Assembly (NCBI RefSeq): GCF_021513275.1
Contig: NZ_CP090978.1
Location: 3,410,001 to 3,474,000 of the forward strand
DNA length: 64,000 bases
Source of the DNA: Paenibacillus hexagrammi
Lineage (GTDB): Bacteria > Bacillota > Bacilli > Paenibacillales > NBRC-103111
Direction of reading: 5' to 3'
The position numbers and the translations under genes were made by a program. The notes below the pieces were generated by a model. The model was not told where the DNA came from. It made no database searches and saw nothing but the letters and a program-made list of their open reading frames with translations. Positions within the stretch are counted from its first letter, which is position 1. Each line of letters starts with the position of its first letter. Positions 40,668-51,163 of this stretch are shown piece by piece.

Positions 40668-41069
40668 ATGCAGCGTTTAATGTGTAAAGGCAAAATCCAT
40701 AGAGCTACCGTAACGGAAGCCGACCTGAATTATGTGGGCAGTATAACCATAGATGGCTTGCTCATGAAAAAAGCCAATATTCACCCCTACGAAATGGTGC
40801 AGGTTACCAGCTTGAAGAACGCCACCCGTTGGAAAACCTACGCAATTCCAGCACCAGAGGGCTGCGGCAAGATCGGCCTGAACGGTCCTCCCGCCCATCT
40901 GTTTTCTCCCGGCGATTTGGTAATCATACTCAGTCTCGCCCTTCTGGATGAAGAAGAAATCGCCGCTCTGAAGCCGCAGGTTGTTTTTGTTGATGAACAG
41001 AATCAATTGCTGTCTGTGGAAGAGCACGATCTCGTGATCGAGAAGCAGGAAGTGAAGCGTAATGGGTAA
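40668..41069 (+). CDS. panD: aspartate 1-decarboxylase
   Basis: Makes beta-alanine for pantothenate. The proenzyme self-cleaves between Gly24 and Ser25 (VGSITID) to form the pyruvoyl group. Other active-site residues, Lys9, His11 and Tyr22, are in place, and KIGLNGPPAHL holds the conserved Asn. At 133 residues it is slightly longer than usual, with a short basic tail (EVKRNG). AAGGAG lies ten bases upstream of ATG 40668. Its last 8 bases overlap the start of a YheC/D-family gene. panB and panC are not in the window. Confidence 0.95.
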   Translation: MQRLMCKGKIHRATVTEADLNYVGSITIDGLLMKKANIHPYEMVQVTSLKNATRWKTYAIPAPEGCGKIGLNGPPAHLFSPGDLVIILSLALLDEEEIAALKPQVVFVDEQNQLLSVEEHDLVIEKQEVKRNG

Positions 41070-41796
41070 ATACGGCACAAGCAAGTGGACCAAATATAAG
41101 TTTATGCGCAAAGACGCCTCCCTACGAGCACACCTTCCGGAAACCTTGTGGCTAAGTGAGAAAGCCTTTTGGAGCTTACTGGACAAATATGGCGAAGTGA
41201 TTGTTAAGCCCACTGGCAGCTATGGCGGCGAAGGCGTCATTCGTGTACGTAACAAGGGCGTTTACTATGAGGTCCATGATGGCGCTAAAAAGAGAAAATA
41301 TGCAACCAAGGCTGAACTGACGTCGGCCGTCTTGAAAAAAAGAAGGAGACGCAACCAGCTTGTACAGCGCCGTATCTCTCTAGCCACGGTTCAAAAAAGG
41401 CCGTTTGATTTACGTGTTATGGTGCAAAGGAAGAAACGAGGAGATTGGAAGGTAACGGGAACTCTCGCTAAAGTAGCCGGTAAAGGCTTTATTGTTACCA
41501 ACATGAGACGCAGCAACGGCTCGATCCTAAGCTTTAGCGAAGCAATCCGCCGTTCCGGGCTAAAAAACAATTCCCAATCCGCAATAAACGCCGCCGTTAA
41601 CCGGACAGCTCTCCGCTCCGCGCGCCAGCTGCAGAAATATTATTCGAATCAGCGGACGATGGGTGTAGATATGGGGCTGGATGGAAAAGGCAAGCCGTGG
41701 GTTATCGAGGTGAACTTCGCTCCGATGCTCGGACTGTTTTTGAAACTGAAAGACAAGTCGATGTATCGGACTATCGTTTCTTACACAAAGAAGTGA
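41062..41796 (+). CDS. YheC/YheD-family ATP-grasp protein
   Basis: A 244-residue ATP-grasp protein of the endospore coat-associated YheC/D group. It shows KFMRKDASLRAHLPET, the ATP-binding VIVKPTGSYGGEGVIRV, RPFDLRVMVQRK and the metal-binding GVDMGLDGKGKPWVIEVNFAP. It is shorter than YheC/D (about 360-450 residues) and lacks their N-terminal domain. It overlaps panD by 8 bases, so the two are translationally coupled, an odd pairing. The substrate is unknown. Confidence 0.88.
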   Translation: MGKYGTSKWTKYKFMRKDASLRAHLPETLWLSEKAFWSLLDKYGEVIVKPTGSYGGEGVIRVRNKGVYYEVHDGAKKRKYATKAELTSAVLKKRRRRNQLVQRRISLATVQKRPFDLRVMVQRKKRGDWKVTGTLAKVAGKGFIVTNMRRSNGSILSFSEAIRRSGLKNNSQSAINAAVNRTALRSARQLQKYYSNQRTMGVDMGLDGKGKPWVIEVNFAPMLGLFLKLKDKSMYRTIVSYTKK

Positions 41797-41883
41797 TAGA
41801 TGCCCCAAGCCAATCGCCGTCCCGAATCGGTTCATCCGCTAATAGTCTAAGATAGCTGGTGCAATAAACTTAGGAGGTTAGCC

Positions 41884-43101
41884 ATGAACCGATTCGGGCT
41901 TCTATGCACACGATGCGCAGCCAGGCTGCCTTTTCGTTATTCCGACATGAAGTGCACGTGCGGCGGTACGCTGCTTGTTGATTACGATGTAGAACAAATA
42001 GGTCGCTCATTTTCCAAAGAGACAGTATCCAAACGATATCCTTCCATGTGGAGATACCGGGAATTGCTGCCGCTGACCCAGGATGAAGCAATTGTCTCAT
42101 TAGGCGAGGGATGGACGCCGCTGCTGCGGATGCACGGCATGGAGAAAAAACTGCCGCTGAAGCAGCTTTGGGTCAAACGGGAAGAACAGAACCCGACAGG
42201 CAGCTTCAAAAGCCGAGGGTTCTCTGCTGCCGTCTCCCTTTTGAAAGAAGCTGGTGCAGCACGTGCGGCTGTACCTTCCAACGGCAATGCCGCCAGTGCG
42301 TTAGCCGCTTATGCAGCACGCGCGGGCATTCCGGCCTATGTGTTTATCCCCCAAGACTGTCCGCCTTTAATCGTACAGGAATGCATCCAGTATGGGGCTT
42401 CCACCTACCTGGTCGACGGTCTCATTCATGATGCCGGTGCCATCATTGAAGAAGGCAAGCATGAGCAGGGATGGGTGAATGTAGGCACACTGAAGGAAGC
42501 AGGACGGGTAGAAGGCAAGAAAACAATGGGACTCGAGCTTGCCGAACAGCTGGGTTGGAAATTCCCTGACGTCATTATCTATCCTACGGGCGGGGGATCG
42601 GGTATTGTGGGGATGTGGAAGGCTTACAAAGAGCTCAAGAGGTTAGGCTGGATAGACGGAGATATGCCTAGATTCGTCTGTGTGCAAGAAGAAGGCTGCC
42701 AACCGATTGTTGACGCTCTCTCAGCCGCAAATCACACCGCCGGTGAAGAGCACCGAACTGCGCCAAGTCCAACTGGAATGCGGGTACCTCAGCCTCCTGA
42801 TCTTGAGCTGCTGCTTGCCATCGTCAAGGAAAGCGGCGGCACTTCGATTGCTGTCAGCCGTAGCGACATTCAAGATGCCTCCTATAGCCTAGGATCACTA
42901 GGAGTCTCCGCTTCACCCGAGGGATCGGCTACGTGGGCAGGTCTAACAGCCCTGTGCGACAGCGGATGGATTCGTCCAGAAGATACCGTCACATTGTTCA
43001 ACACCTCCCATCATATGAAATACACGGATGTCAGGCTTTCCAAGCAGCCTCCTCTCATTCGTACCTACGCGGATTTTCTCCTCCATTCAAAAAACCTCTA
43101 G
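41884..43101 (+). CDS. thrC: threonine synthase
   Basis: Converts O-phosphohomoserine to threonine with PLP. The N-terminal zinc ribbon (Cys8, Cys11, Cys24, Cys26) is typical of the longer class. The PLP lysine is Lys109 in NPTGSFKSRG, and the phosphate-binding loop is SNGNAASALAAY; PTGGGSGIVGMWKAY is also conserved. 405 residues, normal length. AGGAGG lies upstream of ATG 41884. It is monocistronic and ends at a strong hairpin. A related activity such as cysteate or phosphoserine-type synthase cannot be wholly excluded. Confidence 0.9.
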   Translation: MNRFGLLCTRCAARLPFRYSDMKCTCGGTLLVDYDVEQIGRSFSKETVSKRYPSMWRYRELLPLTQDEAIVSLGEGWTPLLRMHGMEKKLPLKQLWVKREEQNPTGSFKSRGFSAAVSLLKEAGAARAAVPSNGNAASALAAYAARAGIPAYVFIPQDCPPLIVQECIQYGASTYLVDGLIHDAGAIIEEGKHEQGWVNVGTLKEAGRVEGKKTMGLELAEQLGWKFPDVIIYPTGGGSGIVGMWKAYKELKRLGWIDGDMPRFVCVQEEGCQPIVDALSAANHTAGEEHRTAPSPTGMRVPQPPDLELLLAIVKESGGTSIAVSRSDIQDASYSLGSLGVSASPEGSATWAGLTALCDSGWIRPEDTVTLFNTSHHMKYTDVRLSKQPPLIRTYADFLLHSKNL

Positions 43102-43108
43102 GTATAGT

Positions 43109-43157
43109 AAAAAGCGATGATTCCTTGAGCTGCATGCTCCTGGATCCATCGCTTTTT
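43109..43157. terminator. bidirectional terminator between thrC and RCC1/SLH gene
   Basis: AAAAAGCGATG pairs perfectly with CATCGCTTTTT around a 28-nt loop with an inner GCATGC palindrome. T5 follows in both directions. Confidence 0.9.
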
Positions 43158-43192
43158 CTTCAAAACTTGTGCACGTTACGGGTTACGATACC

Positions 43193-46039
43193 TTAATAAG
43201 GTGCTGGCACAGTGTTTGCCACCTTATATTTCCAATCCAGCGTTCTTTTCAGTACAATGACAGCTTGTGCGCGAGTCGATTCTCCTGTTGGAGCAAGCTC
43301 ACCGTCAGCCAGACCTTCCATGATCCCGTTTTGCACCGCATCGTTCATAGCATCTTTGCTTGTGATCGGCATGTAGGGCTTCGACAGCTTGGAGGTTGCC
43401 GCTCTTAGGCTTAGTATAGCAAGCTCTTGACGGGTAATCGGTTCATTCATCTCTCCCTGCAGGTCACCTTCTTGCAATAGACCGAGCCGCTGGGCAGCTT
43501 CCACATAGGGCTTGTACCATACTTCATCGCTTGCCGGCTGCACATTCTCCCGGAGACCGGTCATCAGCATTTTGACAAACTCTGCTCTGGTTATCGTGTG
43601 ATCCGGTTTAAAGCTGCCGTCATCGTAGCCGTTTATATACCCTTTAGCTGCAGCCTCTTCAATAGCGGTCTCCGCCCAATGGCCGGATATATCATTGTAA
43701 GTATCCGTCAGCCCCGGGACAAGCGCAGGTTCTGAGCGATTCGTCAGAGTTCCATCACCAAGCTGGCCGGAAGAATTGCCTCCCCAAGTCCAGATCGAAC
43801 CATTCTTTAACATGACTGCACTATGATCCGTTCCAGCAGCCATTTGACTGACATTTGCCATATCTTTCACTTGGACAGGCTGATTGCGGTTGTTTAGGGT
43901 ACCATCGCCTAGTTGACCAAAGAGATTTTGGCCCCAGGACCATACACTCCCATCCTTGCCGATAGCCATGCTATGATACGCACCGGCCTGAATAGCTGCT
44001 GCCTGATTCAGCTTCGTAACTCGAACCGGCTTATTGCTGCTAGTTGTCGTACCGTCACCTAATTGACCGAATGCGTTGTAGCCCCAGGCCCATACGGAGC
44101 CGTCGCTTTTCAGCGCGAGTGCGTGGTTTTTGCCAGCGGAGATGGCGATTACGCCTGTTACTCCAGTAATTGGTACTGGCTGCTGTTTGCTGGCAAACGT
44201 CCCGTCACCCAACTGTCCGTTGGTATTGTCCCCCCATGCCCATATCGTTCCGCTGTTCTCCAGCGCAAGGTTGAAATTCGCGCCGGCAGAGACTGCAACG
44301 ATGTTGGATAACGACGGTACGGCGGCGGGCAGAGGATCTGAGTCGTGGCCCAGCTGACCGTACGTATTGTCACCAAAGGTCCACACCGTGCCGTTCGCCA
44401 AAAGTGCAATCGAGTGATTGTTTCCGGCGAAAGCAGAAACGACATCGGTTAACGTGCTTACCTGTACAGGCATGCTTTGATTGTCTAAGCCTGTTGATCC
44501 AAGCTGGCCGAAGTAATTTTGACCCCAGCTCCACAATGTACCGTCATTCTTGACTGCCAACGTATGCGCATTGCCGGACGATATGGCTGACACATCCCCC
44601 AATTCAAGCTGCTTAGGGGACTGCGCCGATAGATTGGAACCGATGCCCAATTGACCGTATGTGTTCACACCCCATCCAAAGACCCCGTTAGGCCGAATTG
44701 CAAAGGTGTCGCTTCCACCCGCAGCCAATGAAACAGCTTTGGGATTTTTTATCAGCTTATTTCCTTCACCTGGCTTCTTCACCGTAGCTTCCAAGGATTT
44801 TACAATGGAAGACTCAACCGGAGATGGTTGATTATTGTTCGTGCCATCGCCCAGCTGTCCGTAGCTGTTACTGCCCCATGACCATAATTGACCATCGGTA
44901 TCCACCGCAAACATAAAATTAGGTCCAGTTCCAATCGATGATACCGCTGGAAGACCGTTTACTTTAGCAGGGAATGAACGGTCCCACGTTGCACCGTCAT
45001 AGCCTAAGCCGATTCCGAGCTGTCCATAGCTGTTCTCGCCCCAGGTATAAACACTTCCGTCTTTCGTGAGCGCCGCAGCATAGGAGCCGCCAGCAGCAAT
45101 TTGCGTAATATCTTCGACGCCATTTACAAGCAGAGGCAGCTTTTGCTCCGAATAATTCACGTTGATACCGTTCGAATTCCCGATGACATTCTGCCGGCTG
45201 CTCATAAGGCCCCAATATAACAGCGTCCCGTCATCTTTTACCGCGAGTGAAAAATCAAGGCCGGCTGCAATCTGCGTGATCTTCCAGCTGCTCCCTGTTG
45301 TTACCATAATCGGCGTGTTCAGCCGATTCTGATCATAGCCATAGCCCAATTCACCGAAGTAATTGTCTCCCCAAGCCCACACAATACCATCGTTATCAAT
45401 AGCTAAATTGTGGTAGGCGCCGCTGGCAATCGCCTTCACGCCGGCAAGGTTTCCTTTGATTTGCACGGGTTCATTTTTCGCGTCCATCGTGGAATCTCCA
45501 AGCTGGCCGTACGTGTTGTCACCCCAGGTCCATACAGTGCCATCATCCTTCAGAGCAACTGAATGGAAGATACCTGCAGAAATCGAAACAACATGTGACA
45601 GGCCCTTCACTTGAACAGGCGTGTTCTGATCGATTATGGTACCGTTCCCCAGTTGTCCGTAGGTATTCTCGCCCCACGCCCACACGGTGCCGTCTTTCTT
45701 GAGTGCCAGCGTATGGGATTGACCGGCAGCAATAGCCGTAACGTCCGAAAGCCCGCTTACCTTTACTGCCTGCTTCCGGCTCTGCAACCCCCCGCCCAGC
45801 TTTCCTCTCAGGTTATCCCCGAGCGTCCAAACCGTGCCGTCCTGCTTCAATACAACCGTGAAGCCTTTACCTCCTGCGATTTGTTGGATCGAGGATGATG
45901 CCGATTGTTCTATATCTGATACAGCAGCCCCTGCTTCCTCCGCAGATACTCGGGAAGGAAGGCCGGCGAGTCCGCCGGCTGTACCGGCAACCAGCAGACC
46001 GCACAACAAGATGGAACAAATATGATTGACTATTTTCAT
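43193..46039 (-). CDS. RCC1-repeat surface protein with SLH domains
   Basis: A 948-residue secreted protein. A signal peptide (to about residue 32, ending VSAEE) is followed by fourteen RCC1-type repeats of about 50 residues, each near DGTVWAWGxNxYGQLGDGT. A linker rich in Lys/Gly (VKKPGEGNKLIKNPK) divides them seven and seven, which implies two seven-bladed beta-propellers. At the C-terminus come SLH domains (DISGHWAETAIEEAAAKGYI, TRAEFVKMLM, ITRQELAIL, TRAQAVIVLKR) that bind pyruvylated cell-wall polymer. GAAGGAG precedes ATG 46039. It starts 28 bases after the RND pump gene, so it is probably in the same transcript. Binding partner unknown. Confidence 0.93.
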   Translation of the reverse strand: MKIVNHICSILLCGLLVAGTAGGLAGLPSRVSAEEAGAAVSDIEQSASSSIQQIAGGKGFTVVLKQDGTVWTLGDNLRGKLGGGLQSRKQAVKVSGLSDVTAIAAGQSHTLALKKDGTVWAWGENTYGQLGNGTIIDQNTPVQVKGLSHVVSISAGIFHSVALKDDGTVWTWGDNTYGQLGDSTMDAKNEPVQIKGNLAGVKAIASGAYHNLAIDNDGIVWAWGDNYFGELGYGYDQNRLNTPIMVTTGSSWKITQIAAGLDFSLAVKDDGTLLYWGLMSSRQNVIGNSNGINVNYSEQKLPLLVNGVEDITQIAAGGSYAAALTKDGSVYTWGENSYGQLGIGLGYDGATWDRSFPAKVNGLPAVSSIGTGPNFMFAVDTDGQLWSWGSNSYGQLGDGTNNNQPSPVESSIVKSLEATVKKPGEGNKLIKNPKAVSLAAGGSDTFAIRPNGVFGWGVNTYGQLGIGSNLSAQSPKQLELGDVSAISSGNAHTLAVKNDGTLWSWGQNYFGQLGSTGLDNQSMPVQVSTLTDVVSAFAGNNHSIALLANGTVWTFGDNTYGQLGHDSDPLPAAVPSLSNIVAVSAGANFNLALENSGTIWAWGDNTNGQLGDGTFASKQQPVPITGVTGVIAISAGKNHALALKSDGSVWAWGYNAFGQLGDGTTTSSNKPVRVTKLNQAAAIQAGAYHSMAIGKDGSVWSWGQNLFGQLGDGTLNNRNQPVQVKDMANVSQMAAGTDHSAVMLKNGSIWTWGGNSSGQLGDGTLTNRSEPALVPGLTDTYNDISGHWAETAIEEAAAKGYINGYDDGSFKPDHTITRAEFVKMLMTGLRENVQPASDEVWYKPYVEAAQRLGLLQEGDLQGEMNEPITRQELAILSLRAATSKLSKPYMPITSKDAMNDAVQNGIMEGLADGELAPTGESTRAQAVIVLKRTLDWKYKVANTVPAPY

Positions 46040-46067
46040 GGTCTTCTCCTTCGCTTCACTATCATCG

Positions 46068-49000
46068 TCATGAAGATGCGGTTGCTCCCGAATCCTGAAT
46101 GGCCGCCGGCTTGCGCTTGAACCTCTTCTTAACGCCATCCATCCAACCGTCAAGCAATGTATATACAACAGGAATTAGTACTAATGTTACGAGTGTTGAC
46201 AAGCTAAGCCCGAAAGCAACAACGGTTGCCATTGAAGCCTGCGTTTCAGCTCCTTCGCCAAAACCTATCACAAGTGGAAGCATCGCGAGCACTGTCGTTG
46301 CGGTTGTCATCAAAATAGGACGGAGCCTAACTTTACCGGCTTCCATCAACGCATCCGGCAGAGACATCCCGGCTTTGCGCTTTTGATTCGTGTAATCCAC
46401 TAGTACGATCGCATTGTTAACGACAATACCAACAAGCATAATCATCCCGATAATCGAGTTCATGTTGATCGTTCTGTGCGTCACGAGCAGCCCCAGAATG
46501 GCTCCGATGAATGTAGGCGGCAAAGAGAACATGATAATGAACGGACCGTAGAGGGACTCGAACTGGCTCGCCATAACCATGTAGACTAATACAACGGAGA
46601 GAATCAAGATCAAGTACAGGCTTTGGAAGGATGAGCTCTGGCTTTGCTGCTGCCCGCCCATCGTCACCTGATATCCGTCAGGCGCTTGAATCGCATCGAT
46701 TTTCTCCTTGACCTTAGCTGATACCTCCCCGACCGAAGCTCCGAATACGGAAGCTTGCACGGAGGCCACCCTGTTCTGGTCCTGTCTGCGAATCTGTGCA
46801 GGGCCTGTGCCCGGCTCCACTTTAGCAATTAAACTAACCGGAATAATGGCTCCGGATGAAGTCGTAATGGAGATGTTATTGAAGTTTTCCAATTTATTCG
46901 TAAAATCGTTCGGGTATTTCACTAATACCGAGATCTGAGTACTGGCGGTTTTAAACTGGGTGGCTACGCTTCCCTGATAAGCCGTACGCAGTGCCGTCAT
47001 AACATCTCTTAGAGAAACCCCGTAATGGGCGGCAGCGTCGCGGTCAACCGTCAGATTAAACTGCGGAATCGCGCGGTCCAGTGTATTTTGAACATTTCGC
47101 GTGCCCTCGACGGAGCTGATTTCTTCTTCCACGAGGTCGCCTAATTTTTGCAGAATTGCTAGATCCGGTCCCGAAAGATTGACCTGGATATCGCCGCCAC
47201 CAAAGCCTCCACCACCACCAAGACCGGGGAGTCTTACACCTGAAGGAACGTTGACACCGATTTGGGCTCCGGTAAAGCCTGTCGTAAGTCCGCGAACTTG
47301 CTCCGCAACTTGATCTGTGCTTTTCTTCCGCTCGCCAATCGGCTTGAGCATGATCTGAATATTAGCGGTATTCGTTGCCGACGATTGGAAGGCTCCGCCA
47401 CCGGCAGAACCGACAGAAGTAAAGACAGAGTCGATTTCAGGAACCGATTTAAGCCGTTCCTCCAGCGTACTTGCCACCTTGTTCGTCACATCAAAATCCG
47501 TACCCTGAGGCAAATTGACGAAAAGGTTGACTTGTCCTTGGTCTGTTTTCGGTGTGAGCTCACTTCCGATAAAGCGGGTTGCATACACGCTGGCTCCGAA
47601 TAGAACGACCGTCACAAGAATGACCACCCAGCGGTGCGTGAGCGACCAGCGGAGCAAGCGCGAGTACACATTGGTTATGCCCTGCAAAGCGCGGCCGAAC
47701 CAAACCATCGGGTTAACCGATCTGCCTTTCGGCAGCTCTTCATCAACCTTGCCGCGCAAAATTTTGGCGGCCAGCATAGGGACCAGCGTAACAGCCGCGA
47801 ACCATGCGGCAATATGCGAGAAGCATACGGTGAGGGCCATCGGCCAGAAAAATTGTTTGACAAGCCCATCAATAAAAGCTGTCGGCGCAAAAACTGCGAT
47901 TTGAGCTAGGGCTGAGGCCATTACAGCCGTTCCTACCTCCGCCGTGCCAGCCTTGGCAGCTTCCTCGGGAGACATGCCCTCGTGGCGTTTTCGGAAAATA
48001 CTCTCCAAAACAACGACCGCAAAGTCAACGAGCGAGCCTAAACCAAGCGCCAAGCCGCCTAGCGTAATCGTGTTGATGGTCTGATGACCGAAATACATCA
48101 TACTGAACGTACTGATGATCGAAATCGGAATAACCATGCCGATAATGAGTGTTGCTCTGATGCTGCGCAAGAATAAGAGCAAGATAATGACCGAGAAGAC
48201 GCCGCCCATCAGGGTATGCTCAACGACCGTATTCAAGGAGCTTCTAATAAATTTGGCCTGATCGCTGAGGACTGCGACATGAACACCTTCCGGCAATTTG
48301 GCCTGCATCTCTTTGACTGCTTTTTGAATATTGTCGGAAACCGATACGGTATTGCCGTCGGATTGTTTAAGGACCGATAAGCTGACACTCGGCTGACCGT
48401 CTTTACGCGCTTCCAGGGTTACATCTTGATACGTATCAATAATTTGACCGATCTCACCTAAAGCAATCGTCTGCCCTTTGCCGAGCTGCACTTGTACTTT
48501 CGAAATATCGGCAACGGATTTAAACTCACCGTCGATATGTAAAGGAACGAGCTGCTGTCCCTTGTTGACAAGACCTGCGTCCGTCGAGGTGTTATCGTTG
48601 CCCAGCGCTGAAGTTAAAGTGCTGAATGAAATATTATACTGCTGCAGCTTGCTTGGATCGACAAGGATTTGAATTTGTCTTACCCGACCGCCGGTAACAC
48701 CTACCGAAGCAACTCCATCTGCCCGCTGTACTTCCGGACTGACGATGTTATCCGCCAAGTCGCGCAGCGTCACTAGATCCTTATCGCCGTACAAGGCCAG
48801 CGTCATGATCGGCGAGCTGTTCGGGTCTACCCTGAAACGACCGGCGCGTCGGCATCGGTCGGGAGCTGCCTTCGAACTCTGTCCAGCTTATCCCTCATCG
48901 TTAACGTCACTTGATCAATGTCCGTTCCGTAGTTGAACTGCAGCGTCACGTTCGCCGAGCCTGTTCGGGAGTTCGATGTTATACTGGTCACACCTGCTAC

Positions 49001-49219
49001 GGTTGCCATCGCGTTCTCGATCGGCTTGGTAATTTGCTGCTCGATCTGACCGGGAGATGCCCCGCTCCATGAGACTGACACGTTAGCTGACGGAATTTCC
49101 AGATTCGGGTACAGATCCACCGGCAAAAGCGGAACCGCTATGGCTCCGACAATGACCAATGCGATCATAATCATGAAGATCGTAACGGGACGATGAACGG
49201 AGAAATTAGCTAACTTCAC
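46068..49219 (-). CDS. RND-family efflux pump (SwrC/AcrB-like), one frameshift
   Basis: About 1050 residues with the RND plan: helix 1, porter domain, six helices, second porter domain, six helices. Landmarks are FSVHRPVTIFMIMIAL, LPVDLYPNLEIPSANV, GLALGLGSLVDFAVVVLE, the proton-relay region, GSELTPKTDQGQ and MIMLVGIVVNNAIVLVDY. The frame breaks in the A run at 48835-48837 (three for four); correction gives APVVFRVDPNSSPIMTLALYG. It overlaps the adaptor gene by ATGA and the RCC1/SLH gene follows 28 bases later. In Firmicutes relatives such as SwrC export surfactin-like lipopeptides; the substrate here is not known. Confidence 0.92.
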
Positions 49220-51163
49220 TGTCCAGCCCCCGCTTTCTGCGCTTCTGGTTTTGCTCCGCCGGATGCTGCGTCCGCGTCAGCAGGCTTGCCTTCACCCTCT
49301 TTACCTCCGGACCCGCCCTGCCATTTCTTTTGACCGTCTCCTGCTGCGCCTTGACCTTGGCTGCCTTGCCCTTTACCGCCTTGCGCTCCCTGACCGCCCT
49401 GTGCACCGCCGGCTCCTTTGCCGCCTTGCGCTCCGCCAGTTCCTTTGCCAGGCTGTCCGACTTGAACCGGAACATTATCGGAGAGCAGCTCCTGCCCTTT
49501 CACGACCAGCTCATCGCCTACATTCAATCCGTCTGTGATTTCAAAGGAAGAGCTCGTCATAACTCCAATCTTAACAAGCACTTTCTTCGCTTTGCCGTCT
49601 TTCACAATAAACACGGCATTTCCGCTGGATTGGCTTAACACCGCATCGGCAGGAACCACAATCGACTGCTTGCCTTCGCTTTTGAGCGAGGACGTCGCAA
49701 ACATGCCGGGCAGCAGCTCGTGCTGGTCATCCTTCAGCTTGATGTCAACCAGATAGGATTTCGTCGTTGCATCCATCGCCGGATGAACGACCGCTACTTC
49801 ACCGTCAAAATCTTTATTCAACGTAGGTATTTTCACACTCATCGGAATTCCTGCTTTGAATTTACCAACAGACGCTTCCGAAACGTTAACTGTAGCAATA
49901 ACCGGGTCCGTGGAGGCGATCGAGAGAATCGCCGATTGACCTGCATTTTGCCCTACAGGAGTCATAATTGACGTTACGACACCTTCTACAGGGCTTGCTA
50001 GAACTCCGTCCTGCAGCTGTTCGGACAGCAGCTTGACTTTGGTTTCTCCCTGCTGCAGCTGCGCCTCATTCACTTTTAGACCTTCTGTGGAACTTGCGTT
50101 GTTAACACTTTGCTTGGATTGGTCCAACGAGGCTTGCGCGCTGTTCAGTGCAAGCTGTTGACCCGACTGCGCCTGAGCAAGCTGCTGACGATTTTGTTCA
50201 ATCTGAGCTGCAGCTGATGATTGCGTGGAAGCAAGCTTTAGCAGCGCTGAATTGAGCGTCTCCTGCGCTACCTGAACAGATTGTGAGCTCTGAGCGGAAA
50301 GAAGCGCATTTTGCAGATTTGTCAGTGAGTTCTGCGCGCTCTGCGTGTCTTTGTACTGAGCCTGCTGTGCTTGCTGGAGCTGGAGCTGGGCGCTTTGCAG
50401 CTTATTCATCGCTGTGCTCGTATCACCGCCATTTTGCATCGCAGCATTATAACCTACAACAGCTTGTTGAACCGCCAGTGTATAGCTATCAATATTATTG
50501 GTTTGCGTCGTCAACAGGCTGTCCAGCTGTGAATTCAAATTCGTCTGCGCAATCGTAACGGCATTAGCTGCATCCGCCTGCGACTTGCTGAAGCTGGCTT
50601 CAGCGCTGGCAACATCCTGCTTCGCGCTTTCAATTGAATTTTGCTGCGCCGCGAGAGCGTTATTTAATTGAATTTGCGCGGTAGCGACAGCATTTTTTCT
50701 GATCATTAATCGTCTTTTCATAGGCTGCTTGCTGAACAGCTAGAGACTTTTGAGCGGCTACTAAACTGTTCTGCTGATCGGCAATCGCCTTGTTGTACTG
50801 CGCCTGAGTGACCGCCAGGTCCATTTGCGACTGTTCCAGGGACTGTCTGAGGGAGGTTGTATCGATCTCCGCCAATGCTTCTCCGACCTGTACGTGGTCT
50901 CCAACTGCAACGTTGATCGCATTGACGCGACCGCTGACCTTCGAGGAAATATTGGTTGTAAACGCAGGTGTAATGGAGCCTGTAAATACTTGTCCCCCGC
51001 CAATGTCAGACAGTTTGACCGTTTGTGTTTCCACCGTCATCTGACGCACTGCCGAGCGGTTGTTTGCCCCAGGCTTTGCAGCGGTTCCGGCCGTGCTGCA
51101 CCCCGCTATCACAGTCACGGCCGTGACGGCAGCGATGAAAGAAATGCTTCTAAGCGACTTCAT
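49216..51163 (-). CDS. RND/HlyD-family adaptor lipoprotein, one frameshift
   Basis: The membrane-fusion partner of the RND pump. The N-terminal lipobox (VIAGC) is followed by a biotinyl-lipoyl segment (SKVSGRVNAINVAVGDHVQVGEALAEID), a very long Gln/Ala-rich coiled-coil hairpin (about 250 residues), the second lipoyl half (GVLASPVEGVVTSI), a beta barrel and a membrane-proximal domain. The C-terminus is a Gly/Gln/Lys/Ala-rich tail of some 70 residues. The frame breaks in the T run at 50693-50698 (six for five); correction gives TINDQKNAVATAQIQ and about 649 residues. The coiled coil is longer than in most Gram-positive adaptors. Confidence 0.9.

Noticed and set aside
43700..45900. Regular ~150-base DNA periodicity resembling a tandem array
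   Set aside because: It is the coding repeat of the RCC1 domains (about 50 codons each), with diverged bases; not a CRISPR or satellite.
49206..49475. A basic, Ala/Lys-rich open frame
   Set aside because: It is an out-of-frame reading of the adaptor's low-complexity Gly/Gln/Lys tail.
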